Part shown: positions 8,960-16,727 of the stretch, one piece after another
How the letters are laid out: each line of letters starts with the position of its first letter
Numbering within the stretch: position 1 is the first letter of the stretch
Assembly: GCF_012516475.1 (NCBI RefSeq)
Contig: NZ_CP051217.1
Coordinates: 2,914,001-2,978,000, forward strand
DNA from: Parasphingorhabdus halotolerans
Lineage (GTDB): Bacteria > Pseudomonadota > Alphaproteobacteria > Sphingomonadales > Sphingomonadaceae
DNA: 64,000 nt
Direction: 5' to 3'
Translations under genes and position numbers: made by a program
The notes under the pieces: model-generated
Database searches by the model: none
Told to the model about the DNA's origin: nothing
The model's input: only the letters and a program-made list of their open reading frames with translations

Positions 8960-11704
8960 TCAGGCGGTGGCGGGGATTGGAACGGCGGCTTCTTTGCCCC
9001 GTTCGATATCGTGGAGCAGGCTTCCTCGTCGGGTGTAGTAATTCCAGGTGACCAAGGCGCAGGCGACGTAGAAGATCAGGAATCCCCACAAGGCCGCATT
9101 GGGTGTACCGGTCATCGAAATCGAGCTGCCATAGGCTTTCGGAATGAAGAACGCCCCGTAAGCGGCAATGGCAGAGGTGAAGCCGATAATTGCTGCGGAC
9201 TCCTTCTCTGCGTTGCGCAATTGTTCGTTGGCGGGCAGGTCGGGCATCAGCCGGCCCACTTCCTTGCGCATGATGATCGGGATCATCTGGAAGGTCGACG
9301 CATTGCCGATGCCGGTTGCAAAGAACAGCAGCATGAACATCGCGAAGAAGCCCCAGAATGCACCTTCCTGATCCTTGATACCAAGGAAGTAGAGCACACC
9401 CGCCACCGCCGCGATCATCAAGAGGAACGTCCAGAAGGTAACGCGTCCGCCGCCCCATTTGTCCGAGATCCAGCCTGTGGCAGCACGGGAAACCGCACCC
9501 ACCAAGGGCCCCAGGAACACATATTTCAACGAGTCCACATCAGGGAAGGCAATCTTGCTGAGCAGCGGGAAGCCAGCCGAATAGCCGATAAATGATCCAA
9601 AAGTCCCCGTGTACAGGAAGCACATGATCCAGTTATGCTTGCGCTGAAAAATCACCGCCTGTTCGGAGAAGCTCGCCTTGGCAGAGGCAATATCGTTCAT
9701 ACCGAACCATGCCAGCGCAGAACTGATCAGGATGAAGGGTATCCAGATGAAACCGGCATTTTGCATCCACATCTGGCTGCCATCTTCAAGTGTTTGCGGT
9801 TCGCCGCCGATAGCGCCAAAGACGCCGGCAGTGATGACGATGGGTACGAGGAACTGCATAACCGAGACACCGGCATTGCCGAGCCCTGCGTTAAGTGCCA
9901 GCGCATTGCCCTTCTGCCGTTTCGGGAAAAAGAAGCTGATATTCGCCATCGAAGAGGCAAAATTGCCGCCGCCAAAGCCGCACAGCAATGCCAGCGTCAA
10001 GAAGATAAAATATGGCGTCTCCGGATTTTGCACCGCATAGCCGATACCAAATGCCGGTATCATTAGTGACAGGGTGGTCAGGGTCGTCCAAAGCCGTCCG
10101 CCGAAAATGGGCACCATGAAACTGTAAAATATTCGCAACGTCGCGCCGGATAGGCCCGGTAAGGCGGCCAGCCAGAATAGCTGGTCCGTGGTATAGTTGA
10201 AACCAATGGACGGCAGCTTGGCAACAACCACCGACCAGACCAGCCAGACCGAGAAGGCGAGTAGCAGACACGGAATCGAAATCCACAAATTTCGTTGGGC
10301 AATTTTGGCGCCCTTGTCCGCCCAGAATTCCTCATCCTCGGGCTCCCATTCCTCCAGTAGTTTGGACTGCGCATGGGTTTTTCTGTGAACAGCCGCGTCC
10401 TGGACATTTTCCATTTCGGGGAATTCGGGCAGTTCGGACAATTGCTTGCCAACCGCACGCTGTTCCATCTGACGAACCGAGAAATGCATCCAGGCGAGTG
10501 CGACGCCTACCAGCGCGAACAGCAGCATGTAGCAGCTGGTCCAGATACCGGTAAGATCATTCATCGCGCCAAACGCGATCGGTAGGACAAAACCGCCAAG
10601 CCCGCCAATCATGCCAACCAGACCACCAACGCTACCGACATTCTCAGGATAATAGACCGGGATATGCTTGTAGACTGCGGCCTTGCCGAGCGACATGAAG
10701 AAGCCGAGGATGAAGATCGCCACGACGAAAGGAACCAGACCCATTTCGGTCGAGAAGGCGATTGGTCCCTCAATCCCGTGGATGATGTAGTCCGTCTTTG
10801 GATAGGAAAGCATGAACAGGCAGATCAGCGATACGCCGAACGTTGCATACATGACCTTGCGCGCACCATAGCGGTCAGACAGATGTCCGCCATAGGCGCG
10901 GAACAAGCTGGCGGGGATCGAATAGGCCGCTGCGAGCAGACCCGCGGTCTTGATGTCAAGACCATATACATTGATGAGGTAGTTTGGCAGCCACAGTGCC
11001 AGTGCCACGAAGGCGCCGAAGACAAAGAAATAGTATAGCGCAAATCGCCAGACCTGCTGGTTCTTGAGCGGCTCCAGTTGCATCAATGCGGAACGGGGCT
11101 TCTCTCCACTTTCCCGGCGGGACCTGATGTCCGGATCATCCTCAGTGGCAAACCAGAACACAATCGCAGTTATCGCGAGGACAGCAGCCCAAAGCTGAGC
11201 GACACTCGTCCAGCCATAGGCGACAAGCACCATCGGGGCCAAAAGCTTGGTGACTGCCGCACCGACATTGCCAGCACCAAATATACCCAACGCCGTACCC
11301 TGCCTTTTCTGCTCATACCACTTGGAAACATAGGCAATGCCGACCGCGAAACTGCCGCCTGCCAGGCCAACGCCGAGCGCGGCGATGAGCATAACGATAT
11401 AGCTATCAGCCCATGAGAGCAGGAACGTCGCCAGCGCTGCCGCGAGCATGGTCAGTGAAAATACCAGCCGTCCGCCATATTGGTCTGTCCAGATGCCAAG
11501 GAATATCCGCGACAGCGATCCGGTCAGGATCGGCGTGCCCACGAGCAAACCAAATTGTGTATCGCTAAGCCCGAGATCCTCCTTGATCTGAATGCCAATA
11601 ATTGAGAAAATCGTCCAGACCGCGAAGCATATGGTGAAAGCAAAGGTACTCATCCCCAGGGCTTTGTGCTGTTGGCCCGGTTTTACCTGCGAATTATCCT
11701 GCAT
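8960..11704 (-). CDS. narK: Fused nitrate/nitrite transporter (NarK1-NarK2 type)
   Basis: A 914-residue protein made of two complete major-facilitator NarK domains joined head to tail. Domain one spans about residues 15-435 and has the nitrate signature GGSFAVGIAYVSKWY. A charged cytoplasmic linker (about 435-500) follows. Domain two spans about 500-905 and repeats the signature in the form GGGNFASSMANISFFFP. In characterised fused NarK proteins the first half behaves as a nitrate/proton symporter and the second as a nitrate/nitrite exchanger; that split is carried over here from family knowledge. The start at 11704 has GGGGAAGA upstream. The gene lies 15 bp before narG and is preceded by an FNR-type box, so it heads the nar transcript. 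Confidence 0.95.
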   Translation of the reverse strand: MQDNSQVKPGQQHKALGMSTFAFTICFAVWTIFSIIGIQIKEDLGLSDTQFGLLVGTPILTGSLSRIFLGIWTDQYGGRLVFSLTMLAAALATFLLSWADSYIVMLIAALGVGLAGGSFAVGIAYVSKWYEQKRQGTALGIFGAGNVGAAVTKLLAPMVLVAYGWTSVAQLWAAVLAITAIVFWFATEDDPDIRSRRESGEKPRSALMQLEPLKNQQVWRFALYYFFVFGAFVALALWLPNYLINVYGLDIKTAGLLAAAYSIPASLFRAYGGHLSDRYGARKVMYATFGVSLICLFMLSYPKTDYIIHGIEGPIAFSTEMGLVPFVVAIFILGFFMSLGKAAVYKHIPVYYPENVGSVGGLVGMIGGLGGFVLPIAFGAMNDLTGIWTSCYMLLFALVGVALAWMHFSVRQMEQRAVGKQLSELPEFPEMENVQDAAVHRKTHAQSKLLEEWEPEDEEFWADKGAKIAQRNLWISIPCLLLAFSVWLVWSVVVAKLPSIGFNYTTDQLFWLAALPGLSGATLRIFYSFMVPIFGGRLWTTLTTLSLMIPAFGIGYAVQNPETPYFIFLTLALLCGFGGGNFASSMANISFFFPKRQKGNALALNAGLGNAGVSVMQFLVPIVITAGVFGAIGGEPQTLEDGSQMWMQNAGFIWIPFILISSALAWFGMNDIASAKASFSEQAVIFQRKHNWIMCFLYTGTFGSFIGYSAGFPLLSKIAFPDVDSLKYVFLGPLVGAVSRAATGWISDKWGGGRVTFWTFLLMIAAVAGVLYFLGIKDQEGAFWGFFAMFMLLFFATGIGNASTFQMIPIIMRKEVGRLMPDLPANEQLRNAEKESAAIIGFTSAIAAYGAFFIPKAYGSSISMTGTPNAALWGFLIFYVACALVTWNYYTRRGSLLHDIERGKEAAVPIPATA

Positions 11705-11780
11705 GATGTCTTCCCCGTGATCGCGAGTATTAAACCTGCGATTTTGAGATTCTGTTTGTCAGGCCGGGTGGCCTGCAACA

Positions 11781-11794
11781 TTGATCGAGATCAA
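11781..11794 (-). promoter_or_regulatory. FNR/Anr-type operator upstream of narK-narGHJI
   Basis: The perfect palindrome TTGATCGAGATCAA matches the consensus TTGAT-N4-ATCAA bound by FNR, Anr, FnrL and Dnr regulators. Its centre is 83-84 bp upstream of the narK start. A weak -10-like CAGAAT on the minus strand at 11755-11750 is at about the distance expected for class II activation. The site predicts induction under low oxygen or nitric oxide. The regulator gene itself is not in the window. Confidence 0.8.
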
Positions 11795-11825
11795 AAGCTA
11801 AAATTAATTGCAGTTGTGACCGGAT

Positions 11826-13016
11826 TTATCGGCGGGGCGCAAACAGCATTGGCCCGTAAAGCGCGGCGAACAGAAGGAACCCTGCGGCCCAGATGAATCC
11901 TGCAATGGACATGCCCAGTGCATAGCTGACCCCCGTAAACGGCAGTGATACCCGAAGAAGTGCGCCGACAAAGATAAGCAGATAGATCAGCACAGTTCCC
12001 GCGCCAGCGCGCAGTTCCCGCCCGCAATGCCCCAGGCTCGCCCTTGTCATTATCGCCATCGTTAGCTGTCCGATTGCACCGGTGGTTAGCGCGTGTAGAG
12101 CGTGGGCGGATGTAAGAAGGTCAGGCCGCAATATCGCCAGTCCCATCAATCCAAGTGCAACCGGAATCCAGAAATAGGCAATGTGCAGAATCAGCACCAA
12201 CGGGTCTTTGCCGCATTGCCAGCCGCGCCATCGGATCAATCGGATAGTATGGACCACAGCTGCAATCAAGAAACCGACACCGACCGCCTTCGCATCAGGA
12301 TCGATAATCCAACTCAGTAAGGCAATAACGGCGAACAGCAAGGCGACTTTGTCATAGAGACCGAACGGCGCTGGCATCACCGCCATCCGCTGTTTCTTCA
12401 TCCAGTTGGTTGTGAAAGATGGAATGACCCGCCCGCCGATCAGCATCATCAAAGTCGTTACCAATGCTAGCGCCATTCTCAGGCCGAACTGATAGGGGAA
12501 ACCGAGCGCATCTCCGGCGTGATCGAGCACATTGCTAACCGCCAGCAGCCCGACTAGCAAACAGACGGGAAGATTACGCCAGTTTTTGCCCGCGAGAACT
12601 TCGCACCATGCCAGCCCGGCCACTACGATCAGGAACAGGCAGTCGATGGTTGAGGTCAACAGGCCGTTTCCACCTACAAACATCGCGACACGGCCAGCCA
12701 GCCAAAGCAGGAACAGCAGAACCAAAGGCATACCCATGACCGGCAATCGCCCGGTCCAGTTGGGAATCGCAGTCATTACAAAACCCGCGATCACCGCCGC
12801 GACATAGCCGAAAACCATTTCATGGCCGTGCCAGCCTAGCGCATTGCCCTCGGGTCCAATGGCATAGCCATGGGAGAAAGCCGCCATCCATAAGGGGATG
12901 ACCAGCCCGGCAAAAAGCGCAGCGGAGAAAAAGAACGGACGGAATCCATGGCTGAAGAAGGCCGGGCCGTTATAGGCACGACGCTTCTCGCCGGCAGTTT
13001 GTTCGGAACTGGCCAT
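11826..13016 (-). CDS. NnrS family heme-copper membrane protein
   Basis: A 396-residue polytopic protein with about twelve hydrophobic segments and the NnrS hallmarks: an N-terminal FFSHGFRPFFFSAALFAG segment, then WHGHEMVFGYVAAVIAGF with its paired histidines, and further conserved histidines late in the chain (HALHALTTGAIGQLTM). NnrS proteins bind heme and copper and help cells withstand nitric oxide; they are usually co-regulated with denitrification genes. The start overlaps the stop of the upstream porin gene (TAATG), so the two are translated together. The FNR-type box ahead of the porin should control both. Confidence 0.88.
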   Translation of the reverse strand: MASSEQTAGEKRRAYNGPAFFSHGFRPFFFSAALFAGLVIPLWMAAFSHGYAIGPEGNALGWHGHEMVFGYVAAVIAGFVMTAIPNWTGRLPVMGMPLVLLFLLWLAGRVAMFVGGNGLLTSTIDCLFLIVVAGLAWCEVLAGKNWRNLPVCLLVGLLAVSNVLDHAGDALGFPYQFGLRMALALVTTLMMLIGGRVIPSFTTNWMKKQRMAVMPAPFGLYDKVALLFAVIALLSWIIDPDAKAVGVGFLIAAVVHTIRLIRWRGWQCGKDPLVLILHIAYFWIPVALGLMGLAILRPDLLTSAHALHALTTGAIGQLTMAIMTRASLGHCGRELRAGAGTVLIYLLIFVGALLRVSLPFTGVSYALGMSIAGFIWAAGFLLFAALYGPMLFAPRR

Positions 13017-14251
13017 TAGAATTTCAACTGCGTGGTAAACCAGAATTTCTGAGTGTCGGTTGCAAAACCGTCGCTGTCATAATCAGCATATTTGAGTGAC
13101 ACAGAAACATGTTTTCCAAAGCTGCGCGCGATCAGAAAATTCCATTCCTGCCCATAGTCCAGATTACCGCTTGTGGATTTATAGTCATGATAGACCGCCC
13201 GGAATGTGGTCTCTTTTAGCCATTTCGGTCCGTTCGGTTTGACGACAACGTCCCCATAAATATCGCGCAGACCATTGGCGGGGGTATTCAGGAACTTGTC
13301 AGCCCAGCCGTTGAAGGCGTGAAGCGTTGCGAGCGGTGTTCGCAGCGCGGTTGTGCCGTCGCCTTCCAGCCGCTCCAGTCCGATTTTGACCGTCACCGGC
13401 CCGGTCGCGATACCCGGCTCCAGCAGCAAGTAATCATGCCGGAAATTGGCCGGATTAGGGCCGTAGTCGGACTGCTGCGCGTATTCCGCAGTATAGAGTA
13501 ATTTCGCGCCACCCAGATCCTGTTTGCCCGCCAGCCGCACGCCATAAGTTTGCGAGGAAGCGCCCGGCGCATTCGGGATATCCAGCAGATAGGCATAGGC
13601 CGTGATACTGCCAATGACCGGCGCATCATAGCTTGCTTGGATCAGATGAATATCGTTGTTCCGGAACGTACCGATTGGCGAGTCCGGTCCGAAAATCCGG
13701 TTAACCCGCCAGCTATAACCATAGGTTGCTGAAAACCCCTTCGCAGGCGAGACCGTCACCAATGCCGCGTCCATCGTCTGGTCATTTTGGCGCCATCCAA
13801 CAGAACCAATCCATCTCTGGTTGTCGAGATTGACCGTTTGCCGACCCAATTTGATATCGGCAACACCCTCATGCCGCCACCGCACATAAGCTTGGTTGAG
13901 CACAACATCTTCGGGATCAGCAACCACCGGAAACTGGGTTTTTCCGTTCAGCGTATCGTTGAATTTCTCAGCCCCGACATTGGCAATCGCCTCGCCCTCC
14001 ACCTTGAAACTGAATCCCTGCCATTCGCCTGACTCAATGCCCGCCTTCACGCGCAGCGTAGATGCAGTGGCATCGCGCGGCAGGCCGTCTTGATCGACCG
14101 TTTCCAGCCGGTAACGCAATTCGATATAGGGCTTTATGGCTTCATCCGCTTCTCCCTTAGCACCCGCAGAACCCGCGACCGCGGGTGACCCGAACAAAAG
14201 TGGCAATATCACGAAATAGGAGAGAACAAGGCGACTTGAAATTCGAACCAT
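13016..14251 (-). CDS. Alginate-export-type outer membrane porin
   Basis: A 411-residue protein with a cleavable signal peptide (about residues 1-27, ending near GSPAVAG). A long run of amphipathic beta strands follows, rich in Tyr, Trp and Asp, and ends in an aromatic residue (TTQLKF), as outer membrane barrels do. The order of segments, for example YIELRYRLETVDQDG, VKLGRQTVNLDNQRW and GQEWNFLIARSF, is that of the alginate_exp family. In denitrifiers such barrels often accompany nitrate genes and probably let nitrate or nitrite cross the outer membrane; that substrate is inference from position and the FNR box. A GGAG ribosome site precedes the ATG at 14251. Confidence 0.82.
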   Translation of the reverse strand: MVRISSRLVLSYFVILPLLFGSPAVAGSAGAKGEADEAIKPYIELRYRLETVDQDGLPRDATASTLRVKAGIESGEWQGFSFKVEGEAIANVGAEKFNDTLNGKTQFPVVADPEDVVLNQAYVRWRHEGVADIKLGRQTVNLDNQRWIGSVGWRQNDQTMDAALVTVSPAKGFSATYGYSWRVNRIFGPDSPIGTFRNNDIHLIQASYDAPVIGSITAYAYLLDIPNAPGASSQTYGVRLAGKQDLGGAKLLYTAEYAQQSDYGPNPANFRHDYLLLEPGIATGPVTVKIGLERLEGDGTTALRTPLATLHAFNGWADKFLNTPANGLRDIYGDVVVKPNGPKWLKETTFRAVYHDYKSTSGNLDYGQEWNFLIARSFGKHVSVSLKYADYDSDGFATDTQKFWFTTQLKF

Positions 14252-14307
14252 TTTATCGCTCCAATTGATATAGTAGGAGCTCTTAGCGGCAGACGCCGCA
14301 TTACGAA

Positions 14308-14321
14308 TTGATTTGGATCAA
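14308..14321 (-). promoter_or_regulatory. FNR/Anr-type operator upstream of porin-NnrS unit
   Basis: The perfect 14-bp palindrome TTGATTTGGATCAA matches TTGAT-N4-ATCAA. Its centre is about 63 bp upstream of the porin start. A possible -10 (TACTAT, minus strand, 14275-14270) lies between. Together with the same motif at 11781 it marks a shared anaerobic regulon. Confidence 0.78.
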
Positions 14322-14560
14322 CAGGCAATTTGGGTTTGGGAACTGAAACCTCAGAAACCAGTGATTCGGACCAACTGCTTGAAGGAATTCGGCTGCCCAT
14401 CGCTCTGATTTATCGAGCATGGCTGGAATGCGATAACGAACTTTTTCCGCAATTGCGGAAGCTACCACTAAGGGTCGGAAGTCAAATGTTGACCAAATTT
14501 GATTTGTATTTGAAGAAATTCTGAATCGGATTAGTCATTCAAAAACACATCCCCTTGCAT

Positions 14561-14777
14561 GACATAAACCGCCCCTGTCCGGATGGTGCAAGGACATGCA
14601 ACCCGCGCATTTCAGGGCCGTGTTGTCATCCTGCGGATGCCTGCCCGCGCCACCCCTTCATGCGGGGTTTCCCTCATTGTCATTCGGTGCAGTCCAGACC
14701 CCAACCGGACCTTTCGGGGCTTAGTCAAAGGGATGGTCCCTTGGGCGAACAAAACAGCTTCGAAAAGGAATCTTCAC
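14561..14777 (+). ncRNA. Candidate structured 5' leader of ssb, copy 1
   Basis: This 217-nt stretch ends at the ssb start. Short hairpins are visible: TGTCC/GGACA (14576-14596), CATCC-TGC-GGATG (14627-14639), ACCCC/GGGGT (14652-14668) and AAGGGA-TGG-TCCCTT (14728-14742). In the second copy the last loop changes to TAG while the stem is kept. The copies differ by a one-base indel near 14611, which shifts any reading frame, so conservation as protein is ruled out. It does not match a riboswitch or leader class I can name. Role is inference: a cis-acting RNA or DNA-binding region controlling ssb. Confidence 0.5.
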
Positions 14778-15122
14778 ATGAAAAACACAGTCACACTCGT
14801 CGGCTTCGTCGGAAACGATCCAGAGGTTCGCGAAACCAAGTCAGACGCAACAATCACCAACATCTCTTTAGCAACAACGCGCAGTTTCAAAGACAGTAAA
14901 GGCGAACGCCAGCAGGAAACCGAATGGCACCGCATTACCTGCTTTAATGGTATCGGCAAATGTGTTGCCGAACATGTCACCAAAGGTGCCATGATAATGG
15001 TTACAGGACGTATCCATTACACCAAGTGGACAGATCAAAATGACATCACTCGCTACGGCTGCGAAATCATTGCCGAACAGGTCGATTTTCTTTCCAAGGC
15101 GAAAGCCAAATCCACTGACTAA
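14778..15122 (+). CDS. ssb: Single-stranded DNA-binding protein, short form, copy 1
   Basis: The 114-residue protein is a single OB-fold of the SSB family: MKNTVTLVGFVGNDPEVRE opens it and a RQQETEWHRITCFNGIGKCVAEHVTKGAMIMVTGRI core follows. The usual long flexible tail with an acidic tip (DDDIPF) is missing, so it probably cannot recruit partners as the housekeeping SSB does. The start at 14778 has AAGGA upstream and is shared with the second copy; a longer in-frame ATG inside the leader is rejected because the frame is not conserved. About 10 percent of residues differ from the copy at 27991. Plasmids, phages and integrative elements often carry such accessory SSBs. Confidence 0.9.
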   Translation: MKNTVTLVGFVGNDPEVRETKSDATITNISLATTRSFKDSKGERQQETEWHRITCFNGIGKCVAEHVTKGAMIMVTGRIHYTKWTDQNDITRYGCEIIAEQVDFLSKAKAKSTD

Positions 15123-15148
15123 TCGCAACCAACATTGCAACTTTCCAA

Positions 15149-15182
15149 GGCCCGGTAGCGGATGCTACCGGGCCTTTCTTTT
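15149..15182 (+). terminator. Rho-independent terminator after ssb copy 1
   Basis: An 11-bp perfect stem GGCCCGGTAGC / GCTACCGGGCC with loop GGAT is followed by TTTCTTTT. The same terminator follows the second ssb copy. Confidence 0.9.
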
Positions 15183-15485
15183 GTTCGATTAGTCAAAACG
15201 AAAAGCGGTCGTTTCGGAAATACGAAACGGCATTTCCCTCACTGGTAATCCACCCTCAAACCGCACCGCAGTTTGCATGAACAAGATGGCTATTTGTTAC
15301 CAGAACGCCTTTTGATGAGAACAAACCTCTTTCAATAAACTCTATCCATCAGACGCCGGATCGGCTATGAAGTCCGCCGGTAACGGGGAGAAATGAGTTC
15401 TTTTCGTCTTCCAGATCACCAAGATCAAAACATGTCCGAATAGGGAACAACAAAGTGCACACCGTACGCAATCTAGATTGCATGA
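15183..15485 (+). other. Gene-free gap between ssb copy 1 and the recombinase pair
   Basis: No credible gene is seen. The gap holds a perfect 7-bp inverted repeat CGTTTCG / CGAAACG at 15210-15229 and then AT-richer DNA leading to the first recombinase. An attachment or recombinase binding site would be expected here, but no clear core repeat can be shown. Confidence 0.4.
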
Positions 15486-16727
15486 ATGAATGGAAAACGG
15501 CATAAAACTCGCAAACATGATTCCTCAAATGACCAGCAGTTAGCTGGGTCAAAATTACAGGGGGTCTCCCGTCGCAGAAAGACCATACGCCTAAAGCTGG
15601 ACGGTAATGTCGCAAGGCGCACTTCGCTCAAGGTTGGCGTGACATGGGATATTGAACTTCCCGGATTTGGATTGCGCAAGCGGTCAAACGGAAAAGTTAC
15701 ATGGGTCGTCAAATATAGGTATCGCGGACAGCAGCGGATGAAAACGTTGGGCGCGGCAAGGGCGGTGCCAGCTCATATTGCAAGAGCCGAAGCAAGGAAG
15801 CTGATTGCGGAGGCTGCGCTTGTTGGGCTGCCCACAAAACCAAAGCAAAAATATGTTCCCAGATTTGATGAGTATGTTCACGAGTTCTGGCGCGACTATG
15901 CGCAGCACTGGAAGCCAACAACGCAAAAGGCCTGTCAGGGATATATTGCGCGGGAGTTAGTGCCGGTATTTGGAAAGATGCAGATTGACCAGATCGAACG
16001 CGTAGATATTAACCGATGGCGCGATGCGCTGTCCAAGCGGACCGGTGTTTTCAATCGTACCATCCCACTAATGTCTGTAATGATGCGCTATGCCGAGCAA
16101 TTGGGTCACCGGCCCAAGGGAACAAATCCCTGTCGCGGCGTATCCCGCTACAAGCGCGACCTTCCGGAACGCTATCTGTCGCCAATTGAATATAAGCGCT
16201 TGGGCAGGGTATTGGCAGATTCTGAACTTCCCAACCCGGATGTTGTTCCGGCAATCCTTATGCTTCTTTATACCGGAGCCAGAGCCTCCGAAATCGAAAC
16301 GCTGCGCTGGCGCTATATTCAAATACCGCGCCTCGTGCTGCCCGATAGCAAAACCGGTCCCAAGACCATCTATTTGAACAGACAAGCCGTTGATGTGCTG
16401 AATGCGCTTGAACAGGGCAAGCCGGATGATTTTGTCTTTCAGGCAACAAGGTCAGGCGACCCAATCAACCTAAGCCAGTACTGGCATAAAATAAGAAAGC
16501 GCGCCGCGCTTCCCGATGTGAGACTTCACGATTTGCGCCACAGCTTTGCTTCGACTGCCATTGCAGATGGCATTCCGCTGGCTATCATCGGAAAATTACT
16601 CGGCCATGCTCTTCCGGAATCTACAGCGCGCTATGCGCATCTGGCAGATGATGTGATCTGTGAATCTGCCGAACGTGTCTGTTCCGGCCTCGCGTCTCAG
16701 ATGGGGATTTCTCATGACCAGCTATGA
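15486..16727 (+). CDS. Tyrosine recombinase/integrase, first of an overlapping pair
   Basis: A 413-residue phage-type integrase. An arm-binding N-terminal region (to about residue 110) with basic start leads to a core-binding helical domain and a catalytic domain from about residue 215. The catalytic set is visible: Arg in TGARASEIETLRW, HDLRH (His and second Arg), LLGHALPE and the nucleophile Tyr in STARYAHL. It reads into the next recombinase, with which it overlaps by 14 bases. An ATG four bases upstream is out of frame. The pair lies directly after ssb copy 1 on the same strand. Confidence 0.9.
   Translation: MNGKRHKTRKHDSSNDQQLAGSKLQGVSRRRKTIRLKLDGNVARRTSLKVGVTWDIELPGFGLRKRSNGKVTWVVKYRYRGQQRMKTLGAARAVPAHIARAEARKLIAEAALVGLPTKPKQKYVPRFDEYVHEFWRDYAQHWKPTTQKACQGYIARELVPVFGKMQIDQIERVDINRWRDALSKRTGVFNRTIPLMSVMMRYAEQLGHRPKGTNPCRGVSRYKRDLPERYLSPIEYKRLGRVLADSELPNPDVVPAILMLLYTGARASEIETLRWRYIQIPRLVLPDSKTGPKTIYLNRQAVDVLNALEQGKPDDFVFQATRSGDPINLSQYWHKIRKRAALPDVRLHDLRHSFASTAIADGIPLAIIGKLLGHALPESTARYAHLADDVICESAERVCSGLASQMGISHDQL

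Larger units (their letters stand above)
14534..15182 (+). repeat. Direct repeat copy 1 (leader-ssb-terminator cassette)
   Basis: About 650 bp starting GTCATTCAAAAACACATCCCC are matched in the same orientation at 27747-28397. The repeat covers the leader, the whole ssb gene and its terminator. By eye the leader is about 95 percent identical, the coding part nearer 86 percent. The copies bracket 12.6 kb of accessory DNA and could recombine with each other. Confidence 0.9.

Noticed and set aside
14330..14524. A 64-residue plus-strand frame between the FNR box and the ssb repeat
   Set aside because: It starts with TTG, has no ribosome site and no recognisable family. The region has no other coding sign, so chance or a remnant is more likely.
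14583..14777. N-terminal extension of ssb through the leader (also at 27796)
   Set aside because: The two copies read the leader in different frames because of a one-base indel, and SSB proteins begin at the later ATG. The open frame is chance.
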